Source: Bacteriovorax sp. (GTDB lineage Bacteria; Bdellovibrionota; Bacteriovoracia; Bacteriovoracales; Bacteriovoracaceae). From it: 14,811 bases of DNA. The translations under genes were made by a program, and so were the position numbers. This document shows positions 1 through 7,221 of the stretch, piece after piece. The number at the start of each line of letters is the position of its first letter. The first letter of the stretch is position 1. The notes below the pieces were generated by a model. The model worked only from the letters and a program-made list of their open reading frames with translations, was not told where the DNA came from and made no database searches. The stretch spans positions 1 to 14,811 of the forward strand of contig JAURXW010000332.1 of assembly GCA_030654205.1 (NCBI GenBank). Reading direction: 5' to 3'.

Positions 1-252
1 AATCAATTGAATACGATGTAGAATTAACCACGATGAAAAACCTCTACCACCACCAAAAATGCTACCACCTTCTTTTATAGGCCATATCTTCAGAACGACT
101 CTGGCACAAAACACCGGAAACAAATAAGTAAAAAACAATAAAGAGCCAATTGATTGCCAAGTGTGTTTTTCAAAAAACCAAATTAAATTAACCATTATGA
201 AAAACAAGATAAGAATAGGAAATACAAGAAATAATCTTTCTATTTTCTTCAT
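1..252 (-). CDS. Membrane protein, N-terminal part (runs off window)
   Basis: Reading the minus strand from the ATG at 252 gives 84 uninterrupted codons to the window edge. The protein begins MKKIERLFLVFPILILFFIM, a hydrophobic helix, and a second hydrophobic segment follows around residues 35-53. After that comes a basic and Gly-rich stretch (KIWPIKEGGS, GGGRGFSSWL). The ATG overlaps the TGA of the upstream di-iron gene as ATGA, so translation is probably coupled and the two proteins may work together. The pattern after the second helix loosely resembles the start of membrane-associated hexapeptide acyltransferases, but this is a weak impression. The family cannot be named from this fragment. 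Confidence 0.7.
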   Translation of the reverse strand, partial: MKKIERLFLVFPILILFFIMVNLIWFFEKHTWQSIGSLLFFTYLFPVFCARVVLKIWPIKEGGSIFGGGRGFSSWLILHRIQLI

Positions 253-1199
253 AGGTTTATCAGCTGGTCTATCTTGATAGAATCAAAGACACCTGTTTTT
301 GCAATTATACTCTGAAGTTTGTCGCTGGAATTAGAACGAACAATTTTTTCTATTCTAGAACTTCGACTTAAGACAGTTTCAACGGCACATGTTTCTTCTA
401 ACATTAAACGAATCTCCTCTTGGCTCAACTCGCGTTTAATCCTGCCTTCAATGGCCGACTTTAAATTAGCAGCTGCTCCTATACGAAGAACTTGTATTAA
501 TTTTGCTGCCATTTTACCTATATAATTTAAATCTAGGTCTTTGATATTTTTTTCATCGAAGAGAACAACACCGCTACTATAGTGATACGCTTCATCGGCC
601 AATATGTTTCTTAAGACTTGCTGAAAGCTTTCGTCCAGGCAGTTATCTTTTAAATCTTGATAATAAGGAATCCCCCAACCTTCCAATACAACTTGAGTTA
701 GAAAAACCATTGCTTCTTTATTGGAATCCTGGATGACTTCTGAAATTAATTTTAAAAGTTTATGTCCCTTGGTATTTTGTGAAATTTTACTCGTAAGATA
801 GGGAGTTACCATGTTCAAATGTTGAGCTTCATCTGCACACATTCGCGCATAAAGTGAGTGCTCTTCCACTGTCTCACTTAGTAAAATCATTTTTGAACAA
901 TAAAAAAACCCTGTCACTTCAACATGGTAAGCGACGAATAAATTATGATCGGTTAAATCTTGAAGAATTTGATTTTGAACTAATTCAGATAACCCTTGAA
1001 AAAGTGTGGAATTGTTTAATCCATAAAATTTAGCATCCCATAAAACTTTAGCTTGGTGACTATCTTGTGGTTTATAAATAATTTTTAAAATACGATTTAG
1101 ACCATGCTCTTTTGGTAGATGCTGAATGTTATAAAGTCGATCTGGCAATAAAACTGATTTTAAATTATCAACAAATGAATTCGAAATACTATTAGTCAT
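249..1199 (-). CDS. Ferritin-like di-iron protein (possible oxygenase)
   Basis: A 316-residue soluble protein with no signal peptide. It shows the symmetric ligand pattern of a four-helix di-iron bundle: Glu94 (in YHVEVTG), then Glu124 and His127 (DEAQH), then Glu173 (VLEGWG), then Glu203 and His206 (DEAYH). The first and second Glu of each half are exactly 30 residues apart. This arrangement is typical of ferritin-like di-iron carboxylate proteins, which bind two irons and activate oxygen. The length and layout suggest an oxygenase or oxidase rather than a storage ferritin. The substrate is unknown. The start is supported by AAGGAAA upstream of ATG. It lies 13 bases after the TauE-like gene and overlaps the next gene by ATGA, so it sits in an operon. 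An AurF-type N-oxygenase is an alternative, but the spacing differs from what I recall for that family. Confidence 0.75.
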   Translation of the reverse strand: MTNSISNSFVDNLKSVLLPDRLYNIQHLPKEHGLNRILKIIYKPQDSHQAKVLWDAKFYGLNNSTLFQGLSELVQNQILQDLTDHNLFVAYHVEVTGFFYCSKMILLSETVEEHSLYARMCADEAQHLNMVTPYLTSKISQNTKGHKLLKLISEVIQDSNKEAMVFLTQVVLEGWGIPYYQDLKDNCLDESFQQVLRNILADEAYHYSSGVVLFDEKNIKDLDLNYIGKMAAKLIQVLRIGAAANLKSAIEGRIKRELSQEEIRLMLEETCAVETVLSRSSRIEKIVRSNSSDKLQSIIAKTGVFDSIKIDQLINL

Positions 1200-1212
1200 T
1201 TTTAATTTCCTT

Positions 1213-1836
1213 TTAAAATGTTTTCCATGCCATTCCAGCGGCCATGAAAAAAATTAGTGATACAAAACAAAATCGGAGTTTTTCAGGGTGAAGTTTGTTT
1301 GCAAAAATTGCTCCTATGCTTGTTCCTATTATTAAACCCACAACCATATAAGTAATTGTGATACTAGGTAGAGTTTCACCATTTTTTACATAGACCCAAA
1401 CTGCAGGAAGGGTTAAGGGCAAAACAGAAACGGTAAGACTAATAACCTGAGCAAGATGTTGAGATAATCCAAGAAAACCAATCAGGAGGGCCGTGATTGC
1501 CAAACCTCCTCCAATTCCCATTAAACCGGAAGAGAAGCCTCCTACTAATCCTATTAGTAAAAAGGCTTTAGTAAGGTCTTGCTCGACACCAATTTTAAGA
1601 TTTGAATTAATTTTACTTGGAGATTTTTTTTTAAGAACAATAAATGCTAAAATAATGAGATAAATAATAAACAGCCAACGAAGAAGATTAGCCGATAGCT
1701 TCGAGGCAGCTTCTGCACCTAGAGCTCCACCTACAATAAAAGTGGCAGCAATTATAAAAATAACTTTCCAGGGAATGACATGACCTTTTTGATGATAAAA
1801 ATAAACTCCAGGTAAAGACGGATTCTTTCCAATACT
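1213..1836 (-). pseudogene. TauE/SafE-family permease, 5'-truncated
   Basis: The ATG at 1521 opens only 102 residues, but the same frame stays open upstream to a stop at 1837-1839, giving about 207 residues of clear TauE/SafE sequence. Readable parts are a loop GVYFYHQKGHV, a helix FIIAATFIVGGALGAEAASKL, a helix LLRWLFIIYLIILAFIVL, the second-repeat signature GLVGGFSSGLMGIGGG, and C-terminal helices ending AAGMAWKTF. These permeases export or import sulfur- or carbon-containing anions across the inner membrane. The first helix and its GGG-type motif, normally the start of the protein, are missing. No ATG, GTG or TTG lies in frame before 1521. The upstream end fuses into alcohol dehydrogenase sequence in another frame, so the gene is broken or the assembly is chimeric here. 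Confidence 0.8.
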
Positions 1837-2449
1837 CTAAGGAAAGCATCAAACTCAACTCTGCATATTGCTTAGATTCTACTGTCGCAAGATTTGACCA
1901 CAAAGATTCCGTTGCTTGAGCAATAGTATCAAGGGCACAGGCCTTGGCGATTTCGAGAGGCACCAGAAGTAGCAGCTCGGGATCAAGAAAGACTAGATTA
2001 GGAAGTAAGTCAGAATTTTCAATGCTTTTCTTTTTGTTATTTTCAAAAACTGTTGCAAAATGAGTCGCCTCAGCACCTGTTCCTGCGGTACTAGGAACTG
2101 CAAAAATTTGTATTGAACTCCCTAGTGTTGCTTTAATACATTTGGCGAGATCGATAATAGTCCCTCCGCCAATCGCCACAATGACATCCGGAACTTTGGT
2201 CATTTTTAATTTTAACAATCTCAGTTGAGTGTCTATATCATCTTGAGTTAAAAATGGAGCTGAGAAAATAATTTCGGTTACACAATATTTAGCGTGAAGA
2301 GAACTTTTAAGAAGATTCACTTTAGAATAAATAGACATACTTTGGGCACATATCAAAAGGATTTCATTTTCAATATTATTTTCTGAGAAATAAGATTGAA
2401 TAGATTCAATACATCCTGCTCCAACAACTAATTTTTGACGTTTATTCAT
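1688..2449 (-). pseudogene. Iron-containing alcohol dehydrogenase, 3'-truncated (phosphonoacetaldehyde reductase-like)
   Basis: Residues 1 to about 208 match group III (iron-dependent) alcohol dehydrogenases: an N-terminal Rossmann-like part, the NAD(P)-binding IGGGTIIDLAK at 93-103, PSTAGTGAEAT at 119-129, DPELL at 156-160, and ALDTIAQATESLWS at 172-185. The last segment, with Gln178 where most families have the first His metal ligand and Trp-Ser after the Glu, recalls the phosphonoacetaldehyde/hydroxyethylphosphonate dehydrogenase branch; that subfamily call is inference. Family members are about 380 residues, so the C-terminal helical domain with the other His ligands is missing. Residues after about 210 are out-of-frame reading of the TauE gene, rich in Cys and Ser and not protein-like. 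The start has AGGAAG just before ATG. As shown it could not make a working enzyme. Confidence 0.8.
1815..1839 (-). other. Junction between dehydrogenase and TauE reading frames
   Basis: Recognisable dehydrogenase sequence ends near SLEYWKES (codons ending about 1820). TauE sequence, in a different frame, is recognisable from about GVYFYHQKG (1812 and lower) and its frame is closed by TAG at 1837-1839. A single deletion or mis-join here removes roughly the last 170-180 residues of one protein and the first few dozen of the other. No repeat, insertion sequence or att-like site is visible at the join. Confidence 0.7.
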
Positions 2450-2621
2450 GCTTCCTATTTTAAGCGACTCTCCTAATCCTTGAAATTACATTCACCGACA
2501 GATATGCAGGATTTTTGTCAGTTTCACGAAATTTACCAATGTAATAGTTACAACAAGTCATCTCTGCTTTTTTTGATATGGTAAGATTCCGTTAATTATT
2601 TCTCCAACATTTGAGTATTTT

Positions 2622-3329
2622 ATGAAGAAATCTAGCTTAATAATTGGGCTATTAATGAACCTAATGCCTGCTTCAAATGCCTTCGCGGCCAGAGGAGATG
2701 TAACTCCAGATTTAAATCAGTGTGCTGCCGTGATGGATTCAAAAGTTTACTCAACGAGTGATTTTAGCGCTTACCCTCGCGATGTCGCCTTCGAGTGTTT
2801 ATACAGTTGTAATTCAAATGGAAATCTAGAGACCGTTAAAGGCTCAACAAAAATTCGTATAAATAATATTGAAGAAGATATAGCCGGAACTACTTGTCAG
2901 GGCGTCGTAATGAAAAAAGTTCCATGGGGCTATGACTTTGATAAAATTCGGCCATTTTATGCTCCCGATACAAATATCGTTGAACTAAAAAGATGGGCAT
3001 TTCAAAACATTAAATTTAATCCTGAAATCAACGATCTTGAAAAAGAAAGACTCATGACTTTAAAAAAAGATCTCAATACTATTAGTTCTTCTTTCATAGT
3101 TGCTGGCATGAATGGTGGAGTTAGCACCATTTATTTTAAAGAGGCCGGATATAAAATTTCTAAAATTGCTGAAGGGCTTCCTATGAACACTAAATTACTA
3201 GACGAAGTAATTGAACAATTAATGGTTAACAAAGGAACAAAAGCAGCTGCTGCCACACCCGAATTTCTAATTTATCCTATGATTTCCAACGCAGCCTCTT
3301 GGCGAATTCAGAGTTATCTTTATAAGTAA
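2622..3329 (+). CDS. Secreted protein of unknown function, four Cys
   Basis: A 235-residue protein with a signal peptide of about 22 residues (MKKSSLIIGLLMNLMPASNAFA, cleaved before ARG). The mature part has four cysteines (34, 59, 63, 92), three of them in a short N-terminal region (FECLYSC and GTTCQG), suggesting disulfides and a periplasmic or extracellular place. The rest is mixed and lysine-rich with no motif I recognise. The start lacks a good Shine-Dalgarno sequence (TGAG only), but the signal peptide supports it. It is divergent from the dehydrogenase gene and convergent with the next gene, with stop codons directly abutting. No family is recognised. Confidence 0.75.
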   Translation: MKKSSLIIGLLMNLMPASNAFAARGDVTPDLNQCAAVMDSKVYSTSDFSAYPRDVAFECLYSCNSNGNLETVKGSTKIRINNIEEDIAGTTCQGVVMKKVPWGYDFDKIRPFYAPDTNIVELKRWAFQNIKFNPEINDLEKERLMTLKKDLNTISSSFIVAGMNGGVSTIYFKEAGYKISKIAEGLPMNTKLLDEVIEQLMVNKGTKAAAATPEFLIYPMISNAASWRIQSYLYK

Positions 3330-4613
3330 TTATTCAACTGAAAATCCAAAATCTTTACTGCACTCTAATGACCAAGTTCGGGGTACATGAGGAAGTAAAG
3401 ACGTGTCTCGATTTCTATTCCAAACCTGGTCGTATCCCGGTGTATTTTTAGGATCAAATCCGTAAGTATCTTTCCAGGCCTTTGCTAAATATTTATTTTC
3501 AAGTGCAAGCTGGTACAAGCTACTTTCTTTACTCAGTTTAACACGATTTCCCTCTGGATCTGTAAAGATCGTTACCGTATTGTCGGCGGCATAAAGAATA
3601 TTTTGAGATTCATTCGCCCTAACCAGTGTGCCTCCGGCAAATGGTATCGACTCTCCTGCTGGTCTATTATTAAAAAATGCCAAGTAATCACTTTGCATTT
3701 GCGCGGGAATTATCGATGGACAATTATGGTTTCGATTGAAATCCCTTTTATCGATTGCCGCATAATTATCTGGTATAAATGGCCCAAGCGTTTCCTTGGA
3801 GTACACTGCATCGGGACCACTACAAGCCCTAATAGCAACTGAAGTACTGGGCAACCCCCCGTCAAAATTTGGAGTACTGCGAATATCAAAATAGTATGTT
3901 GATCTCCACGCGTCTGCGATATGCGAACTCCATCCTGCTACGTTTGATAAACTCTCTGACTTTGAAAGAATTAACTCATGACCTGTTGGATCTTTAAATG
4001 TTGCAAATTTATCTGAATATTTGTCTTTGGTTAAAGTACCACCTGCAAAAGCTATCGACTCTCCAAGAGGAGTATTTTCAAAAAAAGCTTCATAGTCTTT
4101 TTTCATTTTTGTCGGTATGACTGAGGGGCAATTATGATCTCTATTAAAGTTCCTCTCTTCGATAGATTTAAAGCCTTCTCTTGATGTAGTGCTAATACCG
4201 GTCGCGGCAACACTTGTACTAACTTTATTGTAATAATCGGCTGTCTGACTAACCTGTAAAGCAATTTGAACATACTCATCTTTTGATATTGCTCCACTTT
4301 TATATTTCGCAGAAGCTTGAATAAGCATATCAACTGAACTTTCTTTAGTTTGTTTAATATAATTGATTTGTTCGGAAGCTGTTTGTGAAGTGATATCTGA
4401 ATTATTACTTCCCGATAAAGTATTTGGTTTATTGGTGCTAGTTAATATTGTAGGAGTTGTAACTGAAGCAATCGCATTATTTTTATAGGCTTGCTTTTTT
4501 CCCATTAAATCAACTTTTGTTTTACTTTGAGGTATCACAATACCATTCATTCCCGCCTGACTTTTTATCGAAAAGATGAATAAAAAAACTAAACAGGCTT
4601 GAGCAATAAGCAT
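3330..4613 (-). CDS. Secreted protein with two copies of a ~120-135-residue domain
   Basis: The start is placed at ATG 4611-4613 rather than the upstream ATG at 4646, because GGAG lies 8 bases before it and it begins a clean signal peptide (MLIAQACLVFLFIFSIKSQA, cleaved before GMNG). The 427-residue product has a Ser/Thr/Asn-rich, low-complexity N-terminal region. Two related units follow. Unit 1 starts with RNFNRDHNCPSVIP and carries FKDPTGHELILSKSESL. Unit 2 starts with RDFNRNHNCPSIIP and carries FTDPEGNRVKLSKESSL. Each has a shared GESI-FAGGTL segment, an AW-(K/R)-(D/S)-T-Y motif, and a late Cys (SIRACSG-like or LECSKD) that could pair with the Cys of HNCP. The paired DP-(E/T)-G motif and LSK could suggest a carbohydrate or surface-binding role, but no family is recognised. 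It probably acts outside the cell. Confidence 0.75.
   Translation of the reverse strand: MLIAQACLVFLFIFSIKSQAGMNGIVIPQSKTKVDLMGKKQAYKNNAIASVTTPTILTSTNKPNTLSGSNNSDITSQTASEQINYIKQTKESSVDMLIQASAKYKSGAISKDEYVQIALQVSQTADYYNKVSTSVAATGISTTSREGFKSIEERNFNRDHNCPSVIPTKMKKDYEAFFENTPLGESIAFAGGTLTKDKYSDKFATFKDPTGHELILSKSESLSNVAGWSSHIADAWRSTYYFDIRSTPNFDGGLPSTSVAIRACSGPDAVYSKETLGPFIPDNYAAIDKRDFNRNHNCPSIIPAQMQSDYLAFFNNRPAGESIPFAGGTLVRANESQNILYAADNTVTIFTDPEGNRVKLSKESSLYQLALENKYLAKAWKDTYGFDPKNTPGYDQVWNRNRDTSLLPHVPRTWSLECSKDFGFSVE
3354..3758 (-). repeat. Protein-level repeat unit 2 of the duplicated secreted protein
   Basis: Encodes about 135 residues beginning AIDKRDFNRNHNCPS and ending near LECSK. It carries a roughly 10-residue insertion (YAADNTVTI region) relative to unit 1. 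Divergence at the DNA level is large, so the duplication is old. Confidence 0.7.
3807..4166 (-). repeat. Protein-level repeat unit 1 of the duplicated secreted protein
   Basis: Encodes about 120 residues beginning SIEERNFNRDHNCPS and ending near ACSGPDA. It aligns with the unit encoded at 3354-3758 over the HNCPS-IIP, GES-I-FAGGTL, DP-G, LSK and AW--TY-FD motifs. Confidence 0.7.
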
Positions 4614-4726
4614 AATTTCTTCTCCAAATATAATTCTATTTTTCATTATAATTTAATATTTAAAATACATACGTTTTTAAAATAGTATCGGTATTTGTAT
4701 CTAGAAAATAAGCCATTATGCCCAAA

Positions 4727-4760
4727 TTGCGAATAAGGAGATGCCAATATAATATGGCAT
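4727..4760 (+). promoter_or_regulatory. Candidate promoter with overlapping inverted repeat
   Basis: TTGCGA at 4727-4732 and a consensus TATAAT at 4748-4753, spaced 15 bases (short of the usual 17). The -10 box sits in the spacer of an inverted repeat at 4741-4760 with 6-base arms ATGCCA and TGGCAT. This is 110-120 bases before the DUF481 gene and could drive it. A repressor bound to the repeat would block the -10 box. The site is nearly symmetric, so it could also serve the divergent gene at 4613. Confidence 0.4.
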
Positions 4761-4868
4761 ATTCTTTGGGATTACATTTTTCTATCCTACATATTCAGGC
4801 GCAGATCGCCTTGTCCATTCCTGCGAGCTTTCGTAATTTCTTCAATGATTAATTAGCAAGGAGAATTT

Positions 4869-5585
4869 ATGAAAGCCTTATTTGCGCTATTATACCTCAG
4901 TCTTTTAAACCTAAGTCACGCCAGTGTTTCCAATGAATCTGAACTGGGTATTTTAATCGCCAAAGGCAACTCCGATTCAACCAGCTTAAACGCTAAAGAA
5001 GCCGCGGGCCTGAATTGGGATGAATCAAATTTATTAAAATTTACGGGAAGATATTTACAAACCAAAAGTAGCAGTATCGAGAATGCCCGGTATTGGTCAA
5101 CAGGGCTTCGCTATGACCGATCAATAAGCAACAAACTTGGAATATTTATTGGGGAAAATATTGAGAGTGATAAATATGCAGGCTATAACCAAAAATATAA
5201 TTCAGATATTGGTGCAAGATATTCATTAATTAAAGAGATGGCCAAGGAAACTAAGTTTCTTTGGGATGCAGAGCTAGGCTATCGCTACACGATTGAAAAT
5301 CAATTAACGGGCGACCAAAAAAAATTAAATTATATACGGGCTTATACAGAAGCTACTAAAAATTGGACTGAAAGTGTTTCCACTAAATTGTGGTTTGAAT
5401 ATCTTCCCAATTTAACCATTGCATCCGATTACCAAATGAATAGTGAACTATCTATTACTGCATCTCTCAATAATATTTTTTCTATTAAGACGGGATATTT
5501 ACTTCGATACGATAACTTGCCAAACACTGGAGCAGTCGCAAAGACTGATACGCTTTTAACGACTGCATTAGTTGCAAAATTTTAA
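4869..5585 (+). CDS. DUF481 (YdiY-like) outer-membrane beta-barrel protein
   Basis: A 238-residue protein with an 18-residue signal peptide (MKALFALLYLSLLNLSHA). The mature part reads as amphipathic beta strands with turns, e.g. ESELGILIAKGNSDSTSLNAKE near the start, YWSTGLRYDRSISNKLGIFIGEN, YNSDIGARYSL, WDAELGYRYT, TKLWFEYLPN, and a terminal strand ending in Phe (TALVAKF), the usual C-terminal signature of outer-membrane barrels. The GNSD--SLNAK opening and overall layout match DUF481/YdiY proteins; in enterobacteria a member is described as salt-induced, but function is not established. AAGGAG precedes the ATG at ideal spacing. It is convergent with the ice-binding lipoprotein gene 17 bases downstream. 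Confidence 0.85.
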   Translation: MKALFALLYLSLLNLSHASVSNESELGILIAKGNSDSTSLNAKEAAGLNWDESNLLKFTGRYLQTKSSSIENARYWSTGLRYDRSISNKLGIFIGENIESDKYAGYNQKYNSDIGARYSLIKEMAKETKFLWDAELGYRYTIENQLTGDQKKLNYIRAYTEATKNWTESVSTKLWFEYLPNLTIASDYQMNSELSITASLNNIFSIKTGYLLRYDNLPNTGAVAKTDTLLTTALVAKF

Positions 5586-5602
5586 AACGAAAAACTTAGG
5601 AC

Positions 5603-6403
5603 CTAAAGACTTGGTCTGTTGATCACATTTTGATTCATTATTAGCTTACCATTTTTCACTAAGGCCCTTCCATGTAACTCTGCTAGACTCTTCATTTCAA
5701 AAGTTAATTGAGACATTATGTTCCCTGGAACAACACTCACAGATTCTAGTGTTACTTTTCCACTAACTTGCCAAAAAATATTTTTAGCCTGGACTCCCCC
5801 ACTTAGAGAAATTCTCACTTTGGCTGAAACTGACATATCTCCAGAAATTTGAAAAATAAAAACATCTGTATCATTTCCTTCTAAAGTCATATCTGAACTT
5901 ATAACAACTCCATTTGACCATCGGTAAATTCCGGGTGGAAGTATTTTTCCTCCGGGCATACCTCTGTAAGCTTCAACTTTATCTTTATCAGTAACTCTCG
6001 CTACTGCATCTCTATAGGCCGCGATTAAATCTTCACGAGCAATATTTAAATAATCTAAAGGGTCTCCGACATCATCACCCGCATATATTTCCGATAACCC
6101 TCCAGACACTTCAGTTCTTGGATTTAATGTTACAAGGGATCTTACACCTGGCTTAAGACCAACTTTCCCATTTATATTCGAAGTTGGGGCAGAAGTGATC
6201 GAAGTGTAGGCCATAACGGCAAAACTATTTGCGATACCTAGATCAAGTGCTTTAACTTTATGATTTGGAACTGGAACAACTTCAACCGCTGATCCCACTG
6301 TGACTTCTTCTGAATTTGAACTCATGATTTTCTTTCCACATCCTGGTGTAAAAATTAACCCCAAAGAAATGAAAGTTGAAAATAATAGCAGCAATTTATT
6401 CAT
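5603..6403 (-). CDS. Lipoprotein with DUF3494 ice-binding-like domain
   Basis: A 266-residue protein. Residues 1-22 form a lipoprotein signal with FTPGC and the lipidated Cys at 22, followed by a short linker. From about residue 54 the sequence follows the DUF3494 ice-binding beta-solenoid family: LGIANSFAVMAYTSIT, NINGKVGLKPG, AYRDAVAR in the cap helix, GGKILPPGIYRWSNG, MTLEGNDTDVFIFQISG, AKNIFWQVSGKVTLE, GNIMSQ and LHGRALVKNGKLIMNQNVI. Known members bind ice or act as ice-associated adhesins; the fold also occurs in proteins whose ice activity is untested, so activity is inference. The lipid anchor would hold it on a membrane rather than release it. GGGAG lies before the ATG. Confidence 0.88.
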   Translation of the reverse strand: MNKLLLLFSTFISLGLIFTPGCGKKIMSSNSEEVTVGSAVEVVPVPNHKVKALDLGIANSFAVMAYTSITSAPTSNINGKVGLKPGVRSLVTLNPRTEVSGGLSEIYAGDDVGDPLDYLNIAREDLIAAYRDAVARVTDKDKVEAYRGMPGGKILPPGIYRWSNGVVISSDMTLEGNDTDVFIFQISGDMSVSAKVRISLSGGVQAKNIFWQVSGKVTLESVSVVPGNIMSQLTFEMKSLAELHGRALVKNGKLIMNQNVINRPSL

Positions 6404-6419
6404 TGATTTCTCCCATATT

Positions 6420-6472
6420 AAAAATTGATTCTTTAGCTGAATCGCAATTGATAATGTAGGGAAAAATTGATT
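6420..6472. repeat. Two 11-base direct repeats upstream of the ice-binding gene
   Basis: AAAAATTGATT occurs at 6420-6430 and 6462-6472, with a related CAATTGAT at 6445-6452 between them. They lie just upstream of the minus-strand lipoprotein gene, where a regulator could bind. In an AT-rich region this may be chance. Confidence 0.3.
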
Positions 6473-6515
6473 TTAAAAAATATTAAATAGTAATACATGC
6501 TATATGAAAAAATTA

Positions 6516-6980
6516 TTAATTACAGTTCGCAAATATTGCCAATAAATCACTCAGTCTCATACCCACTGCTTGCAATCTACCAGAACGCAAATCATTAAGT
6601 GAAATGGTGAGCTGACCGATTACTTCATCACGAGGAACACAGGCTGATCTATTAGGGCTATAAATTGATCCCAATCGATTTAGGCATTCGAGTTTTTTTG
6701 ATTCAAAAGTTTCATTTAAACACATATTCATTTCATAACCTTCATAAACTTTATTACCAATGACTTCTAAGCATGAAATCTTATTTGAATCAAAATTAAT
6801 GTCAGCGCAAATGCCTAAAGCCTTGTTATCAAAATATAAGTATTTACTAATTTTAAAGATGCAATTATTGCGATCAGTTTCAAAAGACATTGGCTTACAA
6901 ACCAAATTGTAAGCTGTCGTTTTATCGCCAGCGTAGGCCAGATCAAGAAATAATAAAGCCAAGAACAAAGCAATCTTCAT
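6516..6980 (-). CDS. Small secreted protein with three C-x4-F-x6-C repeats
   Basis: A 154-residue protein with a signal peptide (MKIALFLALLFLDLAYA, cleaved before GDK). The mature part has eight cysteines at 28, 40, 58, 70, 87, 99, 114 and 153. Three copies of one motif are visible: C-x4-F-(E/D)-(T/S)-x4-x-C followed by two hydrophobic positions (28-40, 58-70 and 87-99), spaced about 30 residues apart, with a possible degenerate fourth Cys start at 114. Such paired-Cys helical repeats probably form disulfides in the periplasm. No named family is recognised. GGGGG lies four bases before the ATG. Confidence 0.75.
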   Translation of the reverse strand: MKIALFLALLFLDLAYAGDKTTAYNLVCKPMSFETDRNNCIFKISKYLYFDNKALGICADINFDSNKISCLEVIGNKVYEGYEMNMCLNETFESKKLECLNRLGSIYSPNRSACVPRDEVIGQLTISLNDLRSGRLQAVGMRLSDLLAIFANCN

Positions 6981-7221
6981 AAATCCCCCAAAAACGAGAA
7001 TACATAAAACACTAGTTTAAAATATAAGCTCTGAAAAGCTGCAGCTTAAAATCACTCAACCCTCTGTTTTCTTGAAGAAATGCTAAGCCTATAGGATCCC
7101 TGAAAAGGCCGTTCAGATGTTCAACACTATCGAAAGTATGGTCGCTTTTAAGGGATAAATTCAAGGCCTTGGCCCCTATATTTTGGCATACGTCCTGCAA
7201 CTTAAAGATTGCGGGGGCTTT

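Noticed and set aside
4103..4333. Open frame inside the duplicated secreted protein gene on the same strand
   Set aside because: It is the shadow of the real frame, with no ribosome site and composition unlike a protein.
4798..4812. Short inverted repeat AGGCG-CAGAT-CGCCT before the DUF481 gene
   Set aside because: Only five pairs and no T tract or nearby ribosome site; too weak to call.
5596..5606. TTAGGACCTAA near the convergent end of the DUF481 and ice-binding genes
   Set aside because: A one-base loop cannot form a hairpin and no T tract follows, so it is not a terminator.
7036..7047. Palindrome AAGCTGCAGCTT, plus CAAGGCCTTG at 7162-7171
   Set aside because: Perfect but short and without a loop; such palindromes occur by chance and no promoter boxes fit around them.
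7012..7200. Minus-strand reading frame of 62 codons starting at TTG
   Set aside because: It has a TTG start without a ribosome site, and its frame stays open into the antisense of the transglycosylase gene. The region is better read as the upstream region of two divergent genes.
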